9,532 nt of DNA from Kordiimonadaceae bacterium (GTDB taxonomy: Bacteria; Pseudomonadota; Alphaproteobacteria; Sphingomonadales; Kordiimonadaceae): the NCBI GenBank assembly GCA_014238195.1, contig JABABO010000100.1, forward strand, positions 1 through 9,532. The letters run 5' to 3'. The position numbers were made by a program, and so were the translations under genes. The notes beneath the pieces are model-generated. The model was not told where the DNA came from, ran no database searches, and saw nothing but the letters and a program-made list of their open reading frames with translations. Position 1 is the first letter of the stretch; each line of letters begins with the position of its first letter. Of the stretch, positions 1-7,900 are shown in pieces.

Positions 1-171
1 ACCTTTAAGGACTTGGGGGTGCGACTAGCAGCGATTTCAGGTGGGAATAAAGATGTACGTATTTATGTGCGCGGTGATCGTCGTTTGGATTATGGGCGCG
101 TGATGGCGGTTATCGGTGCCATTAATGCGGCAGGTTACACAAAAGTAGCTTTGGTTGCTGATCAAAATTAA
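1..171 (+). CDS. tolR: TolR, C-terminal fragment (ExbD/TolR family)
   Basis: Frame 1 is open from the first base and ends at TAA 169-171, giving the last 56 residues of a protein cut by the window edge. The segment contains DVRIYVRGDR and DYGRVMAVIGAINAAGY, then KVALVAD near the C-terminus. This is the typical periplasmic C-terminal domain of ExbD/TolR proteins ('D..v.yg.v..v...l..aG...v.l'). In the family, TolR is an inner-membrane protein with one membrane helix that works with TolQ as the proton-driven motor of the Tol-Pal system and energises TolA. The helix and the key membrane Asp lie upstream of the window. The next gene starts within 2-48 nt and is TolA, so this is a tolQ-tolR-tolA-tolB operon. 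ExbD is excluded mainly by the TolA/TolB context. Confidence 0.9.
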   Translation, partial: TFKDLGVRLAAISGGNKDVRIYVRGDRRLDYGRVMAVIGAINAAGYTKVALVADQN

Positions 172-204
172 CTGTGTCAATCGTTGAATTGGGTATAAAA
201 TTTC

Positions 205-210
205 AAAGGG
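205..210 (+). promoter_or_regulatory. Ribosome binding site deciding the tolA start
   Basis: AAAGGG lies 8 nt before ATG 219. The competing GTG at 174 is preceded by AT-rich tolR coding sequence with no purine-rich Shine-Dalgarno. Starting at ATG also puts the membrane helix almost at the N-terminus, as expected for TolA. Confidence 0.6.
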
Positions 211-218
211 TTTACGTC

Positions 219-1067
219 ATGTATGGTGGGCGTATAGGATGGGTTTTATCAGTGGGGCTGCATATTGGTGTGGCTGGATTTGCTATGTTTGGTCTGCCTG
301 AGCTTTCACGCCCGCAGCCAACACCACCACCTGTTGTTAATATCGAATTTGTCCGCATTGATGAACGTACCCAAGTGGTCGCCCCAATCCCAGAAATTGA
401 GCCTGAGCCTGTCGATACTGAGCAAAGTAATTTTGCGGCTGAGGAGGCCGCCAATGATGCCCCGCCTGAGGCCGTGCCACTGCCTGCACAAACGCAAGTA
501 CAAGCTCCTCCAAAAGCAAAACCAAAACCTAAACCCAAGCCGCGTGTGCTCACTAATCTACGTAATCGTATATCACCAAACACCAAACCCAAGCCCCCTA
601 GTCGGCTGAAAGTAAAGCGGATTGCTGCTTTAATTGATCGGTCAATTAAAGAAGAGCAGCAAGTACCAAAGCAAGCAGCTTTAGAAAAAAATATCTCTGA
701 TATCAAGCCAGCAGAATCCCAGCCCGATATGTTTGCTGGACTGCGGGGCCGCGTGGCAACAGCTTCGCTTATTGATGCACTCAGTCAAAAGCTTTCAGGG
801 TGTTGGAATTTTCCTGGCGGCGCCAAAGGTATTGAAAATATGTCAGTTACAGTGCGAATTTTCCTGCGGCCAGACGGATCGCTCTCACGGGTGCCAGAAT
901 TTGTGCGACCAGGCAATATGGATGATGGTTTTTACCGAACATTCGCCGAAAGTGCCCGCCGTGCGGTTCGTTTGTGTGCCCCATTTGAGGAAGCGGTTGA
1001 TTATGTTAAATCTGGCCAAACCTATATTGATTTTAACTTTAATGGAGCTGAATTTGCAGGCTATTAA
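219..1067 (+). CDS. tolA: TolA, Tol-Pal cell envelope protein
   Basis: A 282-aa protein read from ATG 219. An in-frame GTG at 174 would add 15 residues but has no Shine-Dalgarno, whereas ATG 219 follows AAAGGG at 205-210. Short N-terminal cytoplasmic segment, then one membrane helix at residues ~6-25 (IGWVLSVGLHIGVAGFAMFG). A long Pro-rich and acidic region follows, then a Lys-Pro repeat (KAKPKPKPKPKP, ~99-108) and a basic linker. The C-terminal domain (~185-280) resembles TolA domain III: LSGCWNFPGG, VTVRIFLRPDGSLSRVPEF, then AVRLCAPF. Its two cysteines, C195 and C253, could pair. Known role: TolA spans the periplasm, takes energy from TolQ/TolR and contacts TolB/Pal to pull the outer membrane in at division. 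It is shorter than the 421-aa E. coli protein and lacks the long Ala/Lys helical domain. That is common outside gammaproteobacteria and makes the middle look TonB-like. The TolR and TolB neighbours settle the name. Confidence 0.88.
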   Translation: MYGGRIGWVLSVGLHIGVAGFAMFGLPELSRPQPTPPPVVNIEFVRIDERTQVVAPIPEIEPEPVDTEQSNFAAEEAANDAPPEAVPLPAQTQVQAPPKAKPKPKPKPRVLTNLRNRISPNTKPKPPSRLKVKRIAALIDRSIKEEQQVPKQAALEKNISDIKPAESQPDMFAGLRGRVATASLIDALSQKLSGCWNFPGGAKGIENMSVTVRIFLRPDGSLSRVPEFVRPGNMDDGFYRTFAESARRAVRLCAPFEEAVDYVKSGQTYIDFNFNGAEFAGY

Positions 1068-1103
1068 TTGCCTAAATTTTTAGTTATGGTGTGTGCCATG
1101 TAC

Positions 1104-1114
1104 AAGGAACAGGA
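1104..1114 (+). promoter_or_regulatory. Ribosome binding site deciding the tolB start
   Basis: Two purine runs, AAGGAA and AGGA, lie directly before ATG 1121. The AGGA at 1111-1114 leaves 6 nt to the start codon. They are inside the reading frame of the rejected longer GTG version and therefore support the shorter protein with a normal signal peptide. Confidence 0.6.
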
Positions 1115-1120
1115 TATCTG

Positions 1121-2482
1121 ATGCAGAAACCATTTAGCCGAACCATTCTTTGCTTTTTTGCTTTAATTTTTTGGACGTCGCTTAGCGCTGTAGCCCAGCT
1201 AAAGGTTGATGTAAATAGGGGCACTGTTGCACCTGTTCCTGTTGCTATCCCAGATTTTGTTCCTGTCGACGATATTGAAACATCGACGGGAAATTTGTCA
1301 GATGTCGGGGCCAGCATTGCACAGGTGATCACAGCTAATCTCACATCAACTGGTTTATTTGATGCCATTGATCCAAACAGCTTTATTGAACGCATTACGG
1401 CTGCACCAACCCGCCCGCGTTTTAATGCTTGGAAGCCCATTGGCACACAAGGCTTGGTTACAGGTCGGATTGAACAGCTACCCAGTGGAAACCTGCGGGT
1501 TGAATTCCGTTTGTGGGATGTCGTTGCCGAAGTGCAGATGGAAGGGGTGGGGTATACGACACCCGTATCCAACTGGCGGCGCATTGCCCACGTTATTTCT
1601 GACCGTATATACAGCCGCCTGACAGGGGAAGACGGTTATTTTGATACACGGATTGTTTATATCTCGGAAGAAGGGGATAAGCTTAACCGTGTCAAACGTC
1701 TTGCCGTTATGGATCAAGATGGGTTTAATCAACAGTTTTTAACCGATGGCAGCTACTTGGTGCTTACGCCGCGTTTTTCACCCAACAGGCAGGAAATTAC
1801 GTATCTGAGTTATTTTAACGACCAACCGCGCGTTTATCTGTTTAATTTGCTGACCAGTAAATTTGAGGTTTTAGGGGATTTCCCAGGAATGACGTTTGCG
1901 CCGCGTTTTTCACCAGATGGTAATAAAGTGATTATGTCACTGGCTGAAAATGGTAATTCTGATATTTATGTGATGGACTTGCGGACCCGTGAAGTCGCGC
2001 AATTAACCAGCCATCCTGGAATTGATACCTCGCCTAGTTATTCGCCCGATGGCAGTGCCATTGTTTTTAACAGTGACCGTGGGGGATCACAGCAGCTTTA
2101 TATAATGGACCCTGATGGCAAAAATGTACGCCGCATAAGTTTTGGAGCAGGGCGATATGCTACCCCAGTTTGGTCCCCACGCGGTGATTTGATCGCTTTT
2201 ACAAAAATTGGCGAACGTAAGTTTCGTATTGGGGTGATGCGCACCGATGGCAGCGGTGAACGCTTACTGACCAATAGCTATCAGGATGAAGCACCGACAT
2301 GGTCCCCCAATGGACGTGTTTTGATGTTTTTTAGAACATCACAGTATGATAGCCGAGGTAAAGGGGGCGATGCATCGCTTTGGTCGGTTGACTTAACAGG
2401 ATATAACGAGCGCCCAGTGATAACCCCTTTTGATGCATCTGATCCCGCATGGTCGCCGCCAATGCCAGTGACACAACGATAA
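1121..2482 (+). CDS. tolB: TolB, periplasmic beta-propeller protein
   Basis: A 453-aa protein from ATG 1121, preceded by AGGA at 1111-1114 with 6-nt spacing. An upstream in-frame GTG at 1091 is rejected because it would push the signal peptide 10 residues inward. Residues 1-25 are a Sec signal peptide: basic start (MQKPFSR), hydrophobic core, and a likely cut after SAVA before Q26. Residues ~30-165 are the TolB N-terminal domain (TGLFDAID, FNAWKPIGTQGLVTGRIE). Residues ~175-445 are a beta-propeller with repeated PD40 motifs: FSPNRQEITYLS, FSPDGNKVIMS, YSPDGSAIVFNSDR, WSPRGDLIAFT and WSPNGRVLMFF. Known role: TolB in the periplasm interacts with TolA and with Pal, controlling Pal's attachment to peptidoglycan. 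Length is close to the family norm (~430-450). The gene follows tolA by 53 nt and is the last + gene of the tol cluster here. The expected next gene, pal, is missing. Confidence 0.95.
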   Translation: MQKPFSRTILCFFALIFWTSLSAVAQLKVDVNRGTVAPVPVAIPDFVPVDDIETSTGNLSDVGASIAQVITANLTSTGLFDAIDPNSFIERITAAPTRPRFNAWKPIGTQGLVTGRIEQLPSGNLRVEFRLWDVVAEVQMEGVGYTTPVSNWRRIAHVISDRIYSRLTGEDGYFDTRIVYISEEGDKLNRVKRLAVMDQDGFNQQFLTDGSYLVLTPRFSPNRQEITYLSYFNDQPRVYLFNLLTSKFEVLGDFPGMTFAPRFSPDGNKVIMSLAENGNSDIYVMDLRTREVAQLTSHPGIDTSPSYSPDGSAIVFNSDRGGSQQLYIMDPDGKNVRRISFGAGRYATPVWSPRGDLIAFTKIGERKFRIGVMRTDGSGERLLTNSYQDEAPTWSPNGRVLMFFRTSQYDSRGKGGDASLWSVDLTGYNERPVITPFDASDPAWSPPMPVTQR

Positions 2483-2514
2483 TTGACACAGCACTCGTAA
2501 TTTAAAGCAATTCT

Positions 2515-3102
2515 TTATCCAAGCATTGGAAGCGGGCTAACCCCGATCAGCCATTCATGAAAATGCATGAAACCCGCGAACAGTATCAAGGTGATTGCCA
2601 CAGTCATGACATCAAGGCTGCGGGGTTTGGGGTGTGGTTTTATCCAATCGCCATCGCGTTTGTTACTGCCGATCATGGCAATCACACCAAATGCCAGAAA
2701 CCCAGTGAACAAAACCACAGAGCGGTTTTCACCATTCACAAGCAAATGTGCCACCGCCCATAATTTCAGACCTGCAAGCTGCGGGTGGCGAACTAGGCGG
2801 CGGATATTCGTAGGGGCGTAGGTTGCGATAAACAAAAGAAAAGCAAAAAATATGAGTATTGGCGCTAAGTGGTAAGCCCATGTTGGCGGTGTGTACCAGA
2901 TGCTTATTTCTGTTGTTTGAAAGCCTTTTATAATCATGTATAAACTGAGTAATATGAGCAGGCTAAAGAGACCTCGATAAGGGTTATTGCCAATTTTAGC
3001 AATGACCTGTTGACGGGCACCTTGCATAAAAACTGGTACCAAGTGCAGATCTATAAACAGGATGAACCCTAATATCAATAAAAGCATGTTTTGCCGCCCC
3101 AT
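2515..3102 (-). CDS. NnrU family integral membrane protein
   Basis: A 195-aa very hydrophobic protein with about five predicted membrane segments (residues ~6-25, 44-61, 77-95, 126-145, 165-185). The segment after the third helix, VRHPQLAGLKLWAVAHLL followed by VNGE (~105-125), and then LFTGFLAFGVIAM match the NnrU family core (HPQL.G..LWA.AHLL.NG). NnrU was named from a nitrite/nitric-oxide reduction gene region in Rhodobacter, and related domains occur in isoprenoid/carotenoid enzymes such as Z-ISO. The biochemical role of stand-alone NnrU proteins is not established, and no denitrification gene is nearby, so I give no specific function. The start is uncertain: ATG at 3102 has no clear Shine-Dalgarno. 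A second in-frame ATG at 3087 (190 aa) follows GGGGCGG and begins directly with the first helix. The gene converges on tolB (32-nt gap) and lies 56 nt downstream of cysQ on the same strand, so it may be co-transcribed with cysQ. Confidence 0.85.
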   Translation of the reverse strand: MGRQNMLLLILGFILFIDLHLVPVFMQGARQQVIAKIGNNPYRGLFSLLILLSLYMIIKGFQTTEISIWYTPPTWAYHLAPILIFFAFLLFIATYAPTNIRRLVRHPQLAGLKLWAVAHLLVNGENRSVVLFTGFLAFGVIAMIGSNKRDGDWIKPHPKPRSLDVMTVAITLILFAGFMHFHEWLIGVSPLPMLG

Positions 3103-3158
3103 GTTGTGTTGTTAGGATTTTACTTTATCACAAAATCTATAGGATGTTAGTGTATAAA

Positions 3159-3989
3159 TCAGTTTATAGCGGGTACGTCTAAGCTTTCGTCAGCGATACA
3201 CACAAACCACGGATTTAAAAAAGTGGATAAGTTTTTAGCATAGCCTAGTGGTAGGCCCGTGTTATCAAGCACACGCCCACCTGCAGCCACAAGCACAGCA
3301 TGTGCTGCTGCCGTGTCCCATTCACATGTGGGACCAAGGCGCGGGTATAAGTCTGCTTTGCCTTCTGCCACAAGGCATAGTTTCAAAGATGAGCCAATCG
3401 AAATATTTTCTGCACTTGGGTAATGCTTTAGCCATGCCTCTAGTTCAGGGCTGCGGTGGCTTTTACTGGCGACAATTGTCATGTTAGCAAGGTCCGCTTT
3501 GCGGACCGAAATGGCGCTGCGTTTGCCTAGTGTGTTGCCATCTTTTGTAACGGATGCAGTCCAAGCACCAACACCCATAATCCCTGCATAGATTTTGTTC
3601 AGGGCAGGGGCCAAGACAAGGCCCATAATAGGCTTACCATCCTTAATGAGACCGATGTTCACCGTAAAGTCATTGCCTTTTTTGATAAATTCTTTTGTAC
3701 CGTCTAACGGGTCCACAAGCCAAAAAATACCCCCTGAAATGTCAGGACATTTGCCTTCTGATTTCGCTTCTTCCCCCACCATGGGGATATCAGGTGTTAA
3801 ATTTGCAAGTGCAACAGCTATAACATCTTCACCGCGTTGGTCTGCTTCGGTAACAGGGGATGCATCGTCTTTAGCATAAACCGAAAAATCGGTGGCATAG
3901 ACATCCATCACAACGCGCCCAGCTTCAAGAATTGTCTTAATAAGCGGGTCCATAAGTTTGTTAAGGGTTGGTAAATACGTATCTGGCAT
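3159..3989 (-). CDS. cysQ: 3'(2'),5'-bisphosphate nucleotidase CysQ
   Basis: A 276-aa member of the inositol monophosphatase superfamily. Visible motifs: VTEAD (46-50), GEE (72-74), WLVDPLDGTKEFIKKGNDFT (90-109) with metal ligands D93 and D96, and EWDTAAAHAVLVAAGG (223-238) with D225. The TKEF...DFTVNI signature after DPLDGT separates CysQ from inositol monophosphatases. Known reaction: Mg-dependent removal of the 3'-phosphate of 3'-phosphoadenosine 5'-phosphate (PAP) to AMP, and of PAPS to APS. This recycles the inhibitory by-product of sulfate assimilation. Family members act in the cytoplasm, often loosely at the membrane. The start at 3989 is supported by AAGGG 4-nt-plus upstream on the minus strand (3996-4000). 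The length is usual for CysQ. It is divergent from chpT, sharing a 138-bp upstream region, and probably unrelated to it in function. Confidence 0.93.
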   Translation of the reverse strand: MPDTYLPTLNKLMDPLIKTILEAGRVVMDVYATDFSVYAKDDASPVTEADQRGEDVIAVALANLTPDIPMVGEEAKSEGKCPDISGGIFWLVDPLDGTKEFIKKGNDFTVNIGLIKDGKPIMGLVLAPALNKIYAGIMGVGAWTASVTKDGNTLGKRSAISVRKADLANMTIVASKSHRSPELEAWLKHYPSAENISIGSSLKLCLVAEGKADLYPRLGPTCEWDTAAAHAVLVAAGGRVLDNTGLPLGYAKNLSTFLNPWFVCIADESLDVPAIN

Positions 3990-3995
3990 AATGTT

Positions 3996-4000
3996 CCCTT
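3996..4000 (-). promoter_or_regulatory. Ribosome binding site of cysQ
   Basis: Read on the minus strand this is AAGGG, followed by AACATT and then the ATG at 3989-3987. The strong match and near-ideal spacing fix the cysQ start over the internal Met13. Confidence 0.6.
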
Positions 4001-4115
4001 GCTAAAAATGGTATCAGAACAAAGATCAAAATTATATTTGATGCCTTGGTCTTTTACAAATTAAACGCTATGTTTCACAGTGTGGTTTGTTTACACAAGT
4101 AGTATTTATAATTTC

Positions 4116-4120
4116 AGGGA
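4116..4120 (+). promoter_or_regulatory. Ribosome binding site deciding the chpT start
   Basis: AGGGA with 7 nt to ATG 4128. It sits inside the longer GTG-initiated reading frame (from 4080) and favours the shorter protein, which starts directly with the ChpT helix. Confidence 0.55.
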
Positions 4121-4127
4121 TATTATT

Positions 4128-4763
4128 ATGTCAAAAATGGATTTTGCAGCACTTTTATGTTCGCGGTTGTGCCATGATCTTGTTAGCCCTGTCGGCGCTA
4201 TTGCCAACGGCATTGAAATTCTGAATGAAGAGCATGATACTTCCATGCGGGAGCAAGTGATGGAGCTTTTGCAACACTCGGCGCTTCAGACATCGAACAA
4301 ACTTCAGTTTTTTCGCCTTGCATTTGGGGCCGCAGGTGGCTTTTCAAAGCAACTTGAGTTGCAGGAGGCCGAGGCGGCGATTAAGCAATTTTTATCAGGC
4401 AGCAAAGTCACAGCATCAATGGGTACTGATCTACATGATGCGCCCAAGGATGTGGTAAAGGCTATGCTTAATCTGGTTCTTGTTGCTTGTGAAACGTTGA
4501 TACGAGGCGGGCATATGCATATTTGTGTGCACCGTGAAGCAGATTCCATAATAATTGATATTATGGTTGAAGGAACGCATTATATTTTGCAGGAACAAGT
4601 CCGCGCGGCCCTAGAAGGTCATTTATCAGAAGCTGAGGTGGAACCGCGCAGTGCGCCTGCTTTTTTAGTTTCTACCCTTGCCAGTGAACTTGGCGGCACG
4701 GTAACATTGGACGATATTGACGATACCAAACATCGTTTTGTACTCACCATGACAGGGATATAG
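4128..4763 (+). CDS. chpT: Histidine phosphotransferase ChpT
   Basis: A 211-aa protein from ATG 4128, chosen because AGGGA (4116-4120) lies 7 nt upstream. An in-frame GTG at 4080 would add 16 residues of unrelated character. The N-terminus has the ChpT signature: DFAALLCSRLCHDLVSPVGA then IANGIEIL (residues 5-32). H16 in CHDL is the expected phospho-accepting histidine of the dimerising helical hairpin. Residues ~80-211 form the degenerate GHKL-like C-terminal domain (LNLVLVACETLIRGG; the C-terminal part has FLVSTLASELGGTV). The domain lacks the ATP-binding G boxes, as in characterised ChpT. Known role: in Caulobacter, ChpT passes phosphate from the hybrid kinase CckA to CtrA and CpdR, controlling cell cycle and motility genes. 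Here it lies just upstream of a che operon, separated by 197 bp. That suggests a motility-linked role, but the partners are not in the window. Confidence 0.88.
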   Translation: MSKMDFAALLCSRLCHDLVSPVGAIANGIEILNEEHDTSMREQVMELLQHSALQTSNKLQFFRLAFGAAGGFSKQLELQEAEAAIKQFLSGSKVTASMGTDLHDAPKDVVKAMLNLVLVACETLIRGGHMHICVHREADSIIIDIMVEGTHYILQEQVRAALEGHLSEAEVEPRSAPAFLVSTLASELGGTVTLDDIDDTKHRFVLTMTGI

Positions 4764-4829
4764 ACTGTGCACATGACTTATTTTGTCTGTTGTTCTTAAC
4801 AATCTTATTTCATTTAATTTTACAGCTTC

Positions 4830-4837
4830 TTAACCAT
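4830..4837 (+). promoter_or_regulatory. Candidate CtrA half-site (TTAACCAT) upstream of cheA
   Basis: The word TTAACCAT matches the half-site form of the alphaproteobacterial CtrA binding motif. It lies 123 bp before the cheA start in the 197-bp spacer after chpT. A second TTAA occurs at 4814-4817, but the gap is 12 nt, not the 7 nt of a full TTAA-N7-TTAA site. The rest of the spacer (4764-4960) is AT-rich and I see no clear terminator or full promoter in it. The call rests on motif identity plus the motility and ChpT context only; an 8-mer can occur by chance in AT-rich DNA. Confidence 0.35.
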
Positions 4838-4960
4838 TTTTCGGCAAGTTTGAATCCTTACTAAAAAGGGCATAGCTGTACAGGAACTTATGTGCACAAA
4901 AGGTTTGAGAATTTACCAAGAAACCTTAATCACCCTTAGCCGAATAAGGACCTTGTAAAC

Positions 4961-7900
4961 ATGGATGATCTGTTAAATGAGTTTTTAACTGAAACTGGTG
5001 AAGCTATTGATGTCGTTGATGTTGAACTAGTTAAGTTGGAGCAAGACCCCAATAACAAAGAAGTTTTAGATAATATTTTTCGGCTTGTTCATACTATTAA
5101 AGGAACTTGCGGTTTCTTAGGGCTACCACGTTTAGAATCGGTTGCGCATTCCTCGGAAAATGTATTAGGCAAATTTCGCGACGGCGAATTGGAGGTGTCT
5201 GAGCACGCAGTGACAGTCATTTTAGAAAGCCTAGACCGCATAAAAGAAATTTTAGCAGGATTAGAAGCGACGGAGGAAGAACCAGAAGGCGATGATAGTG
5301 AATTAATTGACCGTCTGGATACGATCGCAGAAGGCGGGGAGGCCCGTGCAAAAGTTGCGGAAGAACCAGATGTTGTTGACGGTGAAATCATTGACCCTAC
5401 TTTGGGGCGCTCCCTAAAACCTGGTGAAGTATCCTTGGAAGAATTAGAAGCTGCTTTTGCAAGTGCCCCTGGGCCTAGCAGTGATGAAGCGGGTGCCAGT
5501 ACTGATACAAGCACAGAAAAAAACACAGATGCGAGCACAACGACAAACAATGGTCAAGGCAGTGAAGAACCGCTTTTCGATCGCATTGGCGGTGATGACA
5601 CAATTGCAGTCGCAGCCCATCAAATTGCAAGTCGCTTGGGTGCGGATTTAAATTTAAAAGCTTTGTTTGAATCCCAACCGCAAACGCAGCGCAAAGATCG
5701 TTTTACTGGCTTAATGATTGCCTTGTTTAAAGATGATTTTGTTACAGCAGAAACAGTGGCGAATAACCTAGTCCCTGTTCAAGGTTTTGGGGCAAAAGAT
5801 TTTGATGCTTTGATCGCGCTCGTTAAAGATGTATTTAAAGGCCTTGGAGCCGAAGCGGATACCTGTGATGAAGCCGCAATGGTTTTCGAGATGGTACGCC
5901 AAGCAGCTATTGAGTCTTCGGCATCACATGCTGCAAAAACCCCTGCTAAAAAAACCGCAGCCCAAAACCCAAAAGCGGGGGCAGCGCCTGGGATTGCTGC
6001 ACCGTCCCGCGCAACACAAAGTATTCGTGTGAATGTGGAGCTTCTAGAAGATTTAATGACAATGGTGTCAGAACTTGTGTTGACCCGTAATCAATTATTG
6101 CAGATTTCGCGCACCGTTGATAGCACTGAGCTTGCAGTGCCCTTACAGCGTTTGTCGCAGTGCACAACAGAACTGCAAGAAAATGTCATGAAAACTCGGA
6201 TGCAGCCCATTGGAAACGCGTGGGCGAAACTGCCGCGTATTGTGCGAGACTTAACTGTTGAGTTAGATAAAAAAATTGAGCTGCAAATGCTGGGTGCAGA
6301 AACCGAGCTAGACCGACAAGTTCTTGAGCTGATCAAAGACCCATTGACACATATGGTTCGCAATTCTGCCGATCATGGGATTGAAATGCCAGCCGTGCGT
6401 CTTGCAAACGGCAAGCCAGATGAAGGTAAAATTGTTCTGAATGCTTTTCACGAGGGTGGCCATATCATTATAGAAATTAAAGATGATGGGGCAGGTATTC
6501 CTGTAGAAAAGTTAAAAGGTAAAATTTTAGAAAAAGGTTTGGCAAGCGAAACTGAATTGGAGGCAATGTCGGATAATCAGGTGCAAAAATTTATCTTTCA
6601 TCCGGGATTTTCCACAGCTGAAAAAATTACCTCAGTTTCTGGACGCGGTGTGGGTATGGATGTGGTGCGATCTAACATCGAAAAAATTGGTGGGACAATT
6701 GATATGAACAGTGTGGAAGGTAAAGGAACAACCTTCCAAATTAAAATCCCGCTGACACTGGCTATCGTGGCTGGTTTGATTGTCGAAGCCACAGGTGAAA
6801 AATTTGCTATCCCACAAATCAGTGTTTTGGAATTGGTACGTGCAAGCAATGGTGTTGAAGGTGCGGAAGGCGACCACCGTATTGAGAAAATTAAGGATAC
6901 CCCCGTTCTGCGCTTACGCAATCGTTTGTTACCTTTAGTCTATATGAACGAGATTTTAGGTCTAAAATCTCGTGAAGAGATAGAAGCGGAAGAACATCGT
7001 GATGATTTCATCGTTGTGACCCAGGTTGGCGCTTTCAGTTTTGGCATCGTTGTGGATCAAGTCTTTGACACAGAAGAAATAGTTGTGAAGCCTGTAGCCC
7101 CTATTTTAAAGGACCTAAATGTCTATTCTGGCAATACAATATTGGGGGACGGCAGCGTGATTATGATCCTCGATCCTAACGGTATTGCTGCTGTGGCCAA
7201 CGCAGGTGCAGCTGATCATTCTAATGAAGAAGTGGAAGAGGAAGACGAAGTGGCTATCGCACAAAGTGATGATACGGAAAGTGTTCTTGTTTTTCGCGCA
7301 GGTGGTGACAATCCAAAAGCTGTGCCCCTTGCTGTGGTGGCGCGTCTTGAAGATATTGAAGTGGATACCATTGAAGAAACAGATGGTCGTCTTCTGGTGC
7401 AGTATCGCGGTAATTTAATGCCCATTATTAAGGCTGATCCTGATATGGAAATGAAAACAACGGGTCGGCAACCAATTCTTGTTTTTACAGACCGTGAATA
7501 CACGATGGGCATGGCTGTTGATGAAATTTTAGATATTGTTGATGAAGAACTGGATATCAAGCTCGCGTCCGCGCATGACGGTGTTGTTGGGTCTGCTGTG
7601 ATTGCAGGAAAAGCCAGCGAAGTGATTGATGTCTCTTATTATTTAGGTTTAGCATTTTCAGATTGGTTAGGAAACCAGCAAAATGGTTCAACAAAATCAA
7701 TCAGCAAAGGGGCCAGCGCTTTATTAGTCGATGATAGTGATTTCTTCCGCAATATGATTCGCCCAGTGCTGAAGGTTGCAGGATTTGAAGTGGCAACTGT
7801 CTCAAGTGCTGCGGCTGCCCTGCGCATGCAAGAAGATGGCGTTATGTTTGACGCTATTATCTCAGATATCGAAATGCCTGAGATGAATGGATATGAATTT

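Noticed and set aside
212..706. Long open frame on the minus strand across tolA (164 aa).
   Set aside because: It is the antisense shadow of the Pro/Lys-rich tolA region, with a biased low-complexity product and no ribosome site or homology that I recognise.
1084..1584. Minus-strand open frame (166 aa) across the tolB 5' half.
   Set aside because: It overlaps the clearly coding tolB signal peptide and N-terminal domain, and its product shows no recognisable motif.
2483..2514. Bidirectional terminator between the convergent tolB and nnrU-like genes.
   Set aside because: No GC-rich inverted repeat with a T-run is visible in these 32 nt.
4107..4112. Perfect TATAAT upstream of chpT as a sigma-70 -10 box.
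   Set aside because: Transcription would start around 4119, inside the ribosome binding site (4116-4120), and no good -35 is found at 16-18 nt spacing (GGTTTG at best). It is probably chance in AT-rich DNA.
4814..4833. Full CtrA site TTAA-N7-TTAA before cheA.
   Set aside because: The two TTAA words are separated by 12 nt, not 7. Only the half-site TTAACCAT is retained as a candidate.
4920..4947. GAAA-N15-GCCGAATAA resembling a flagellar sigma-28 promoter in front of cheA.
   Set aside because: The -10 element matches only partly, and the implied start near 4953 would leave a leader of about 8 nt without the AAGGA ribosome site.
5089..5550. Minus-strand open frame (153 aa) within cheA.
   Set aside because: Ser-rich product antisense to the HPt domain and acidic linker; an artefact of codon composition.
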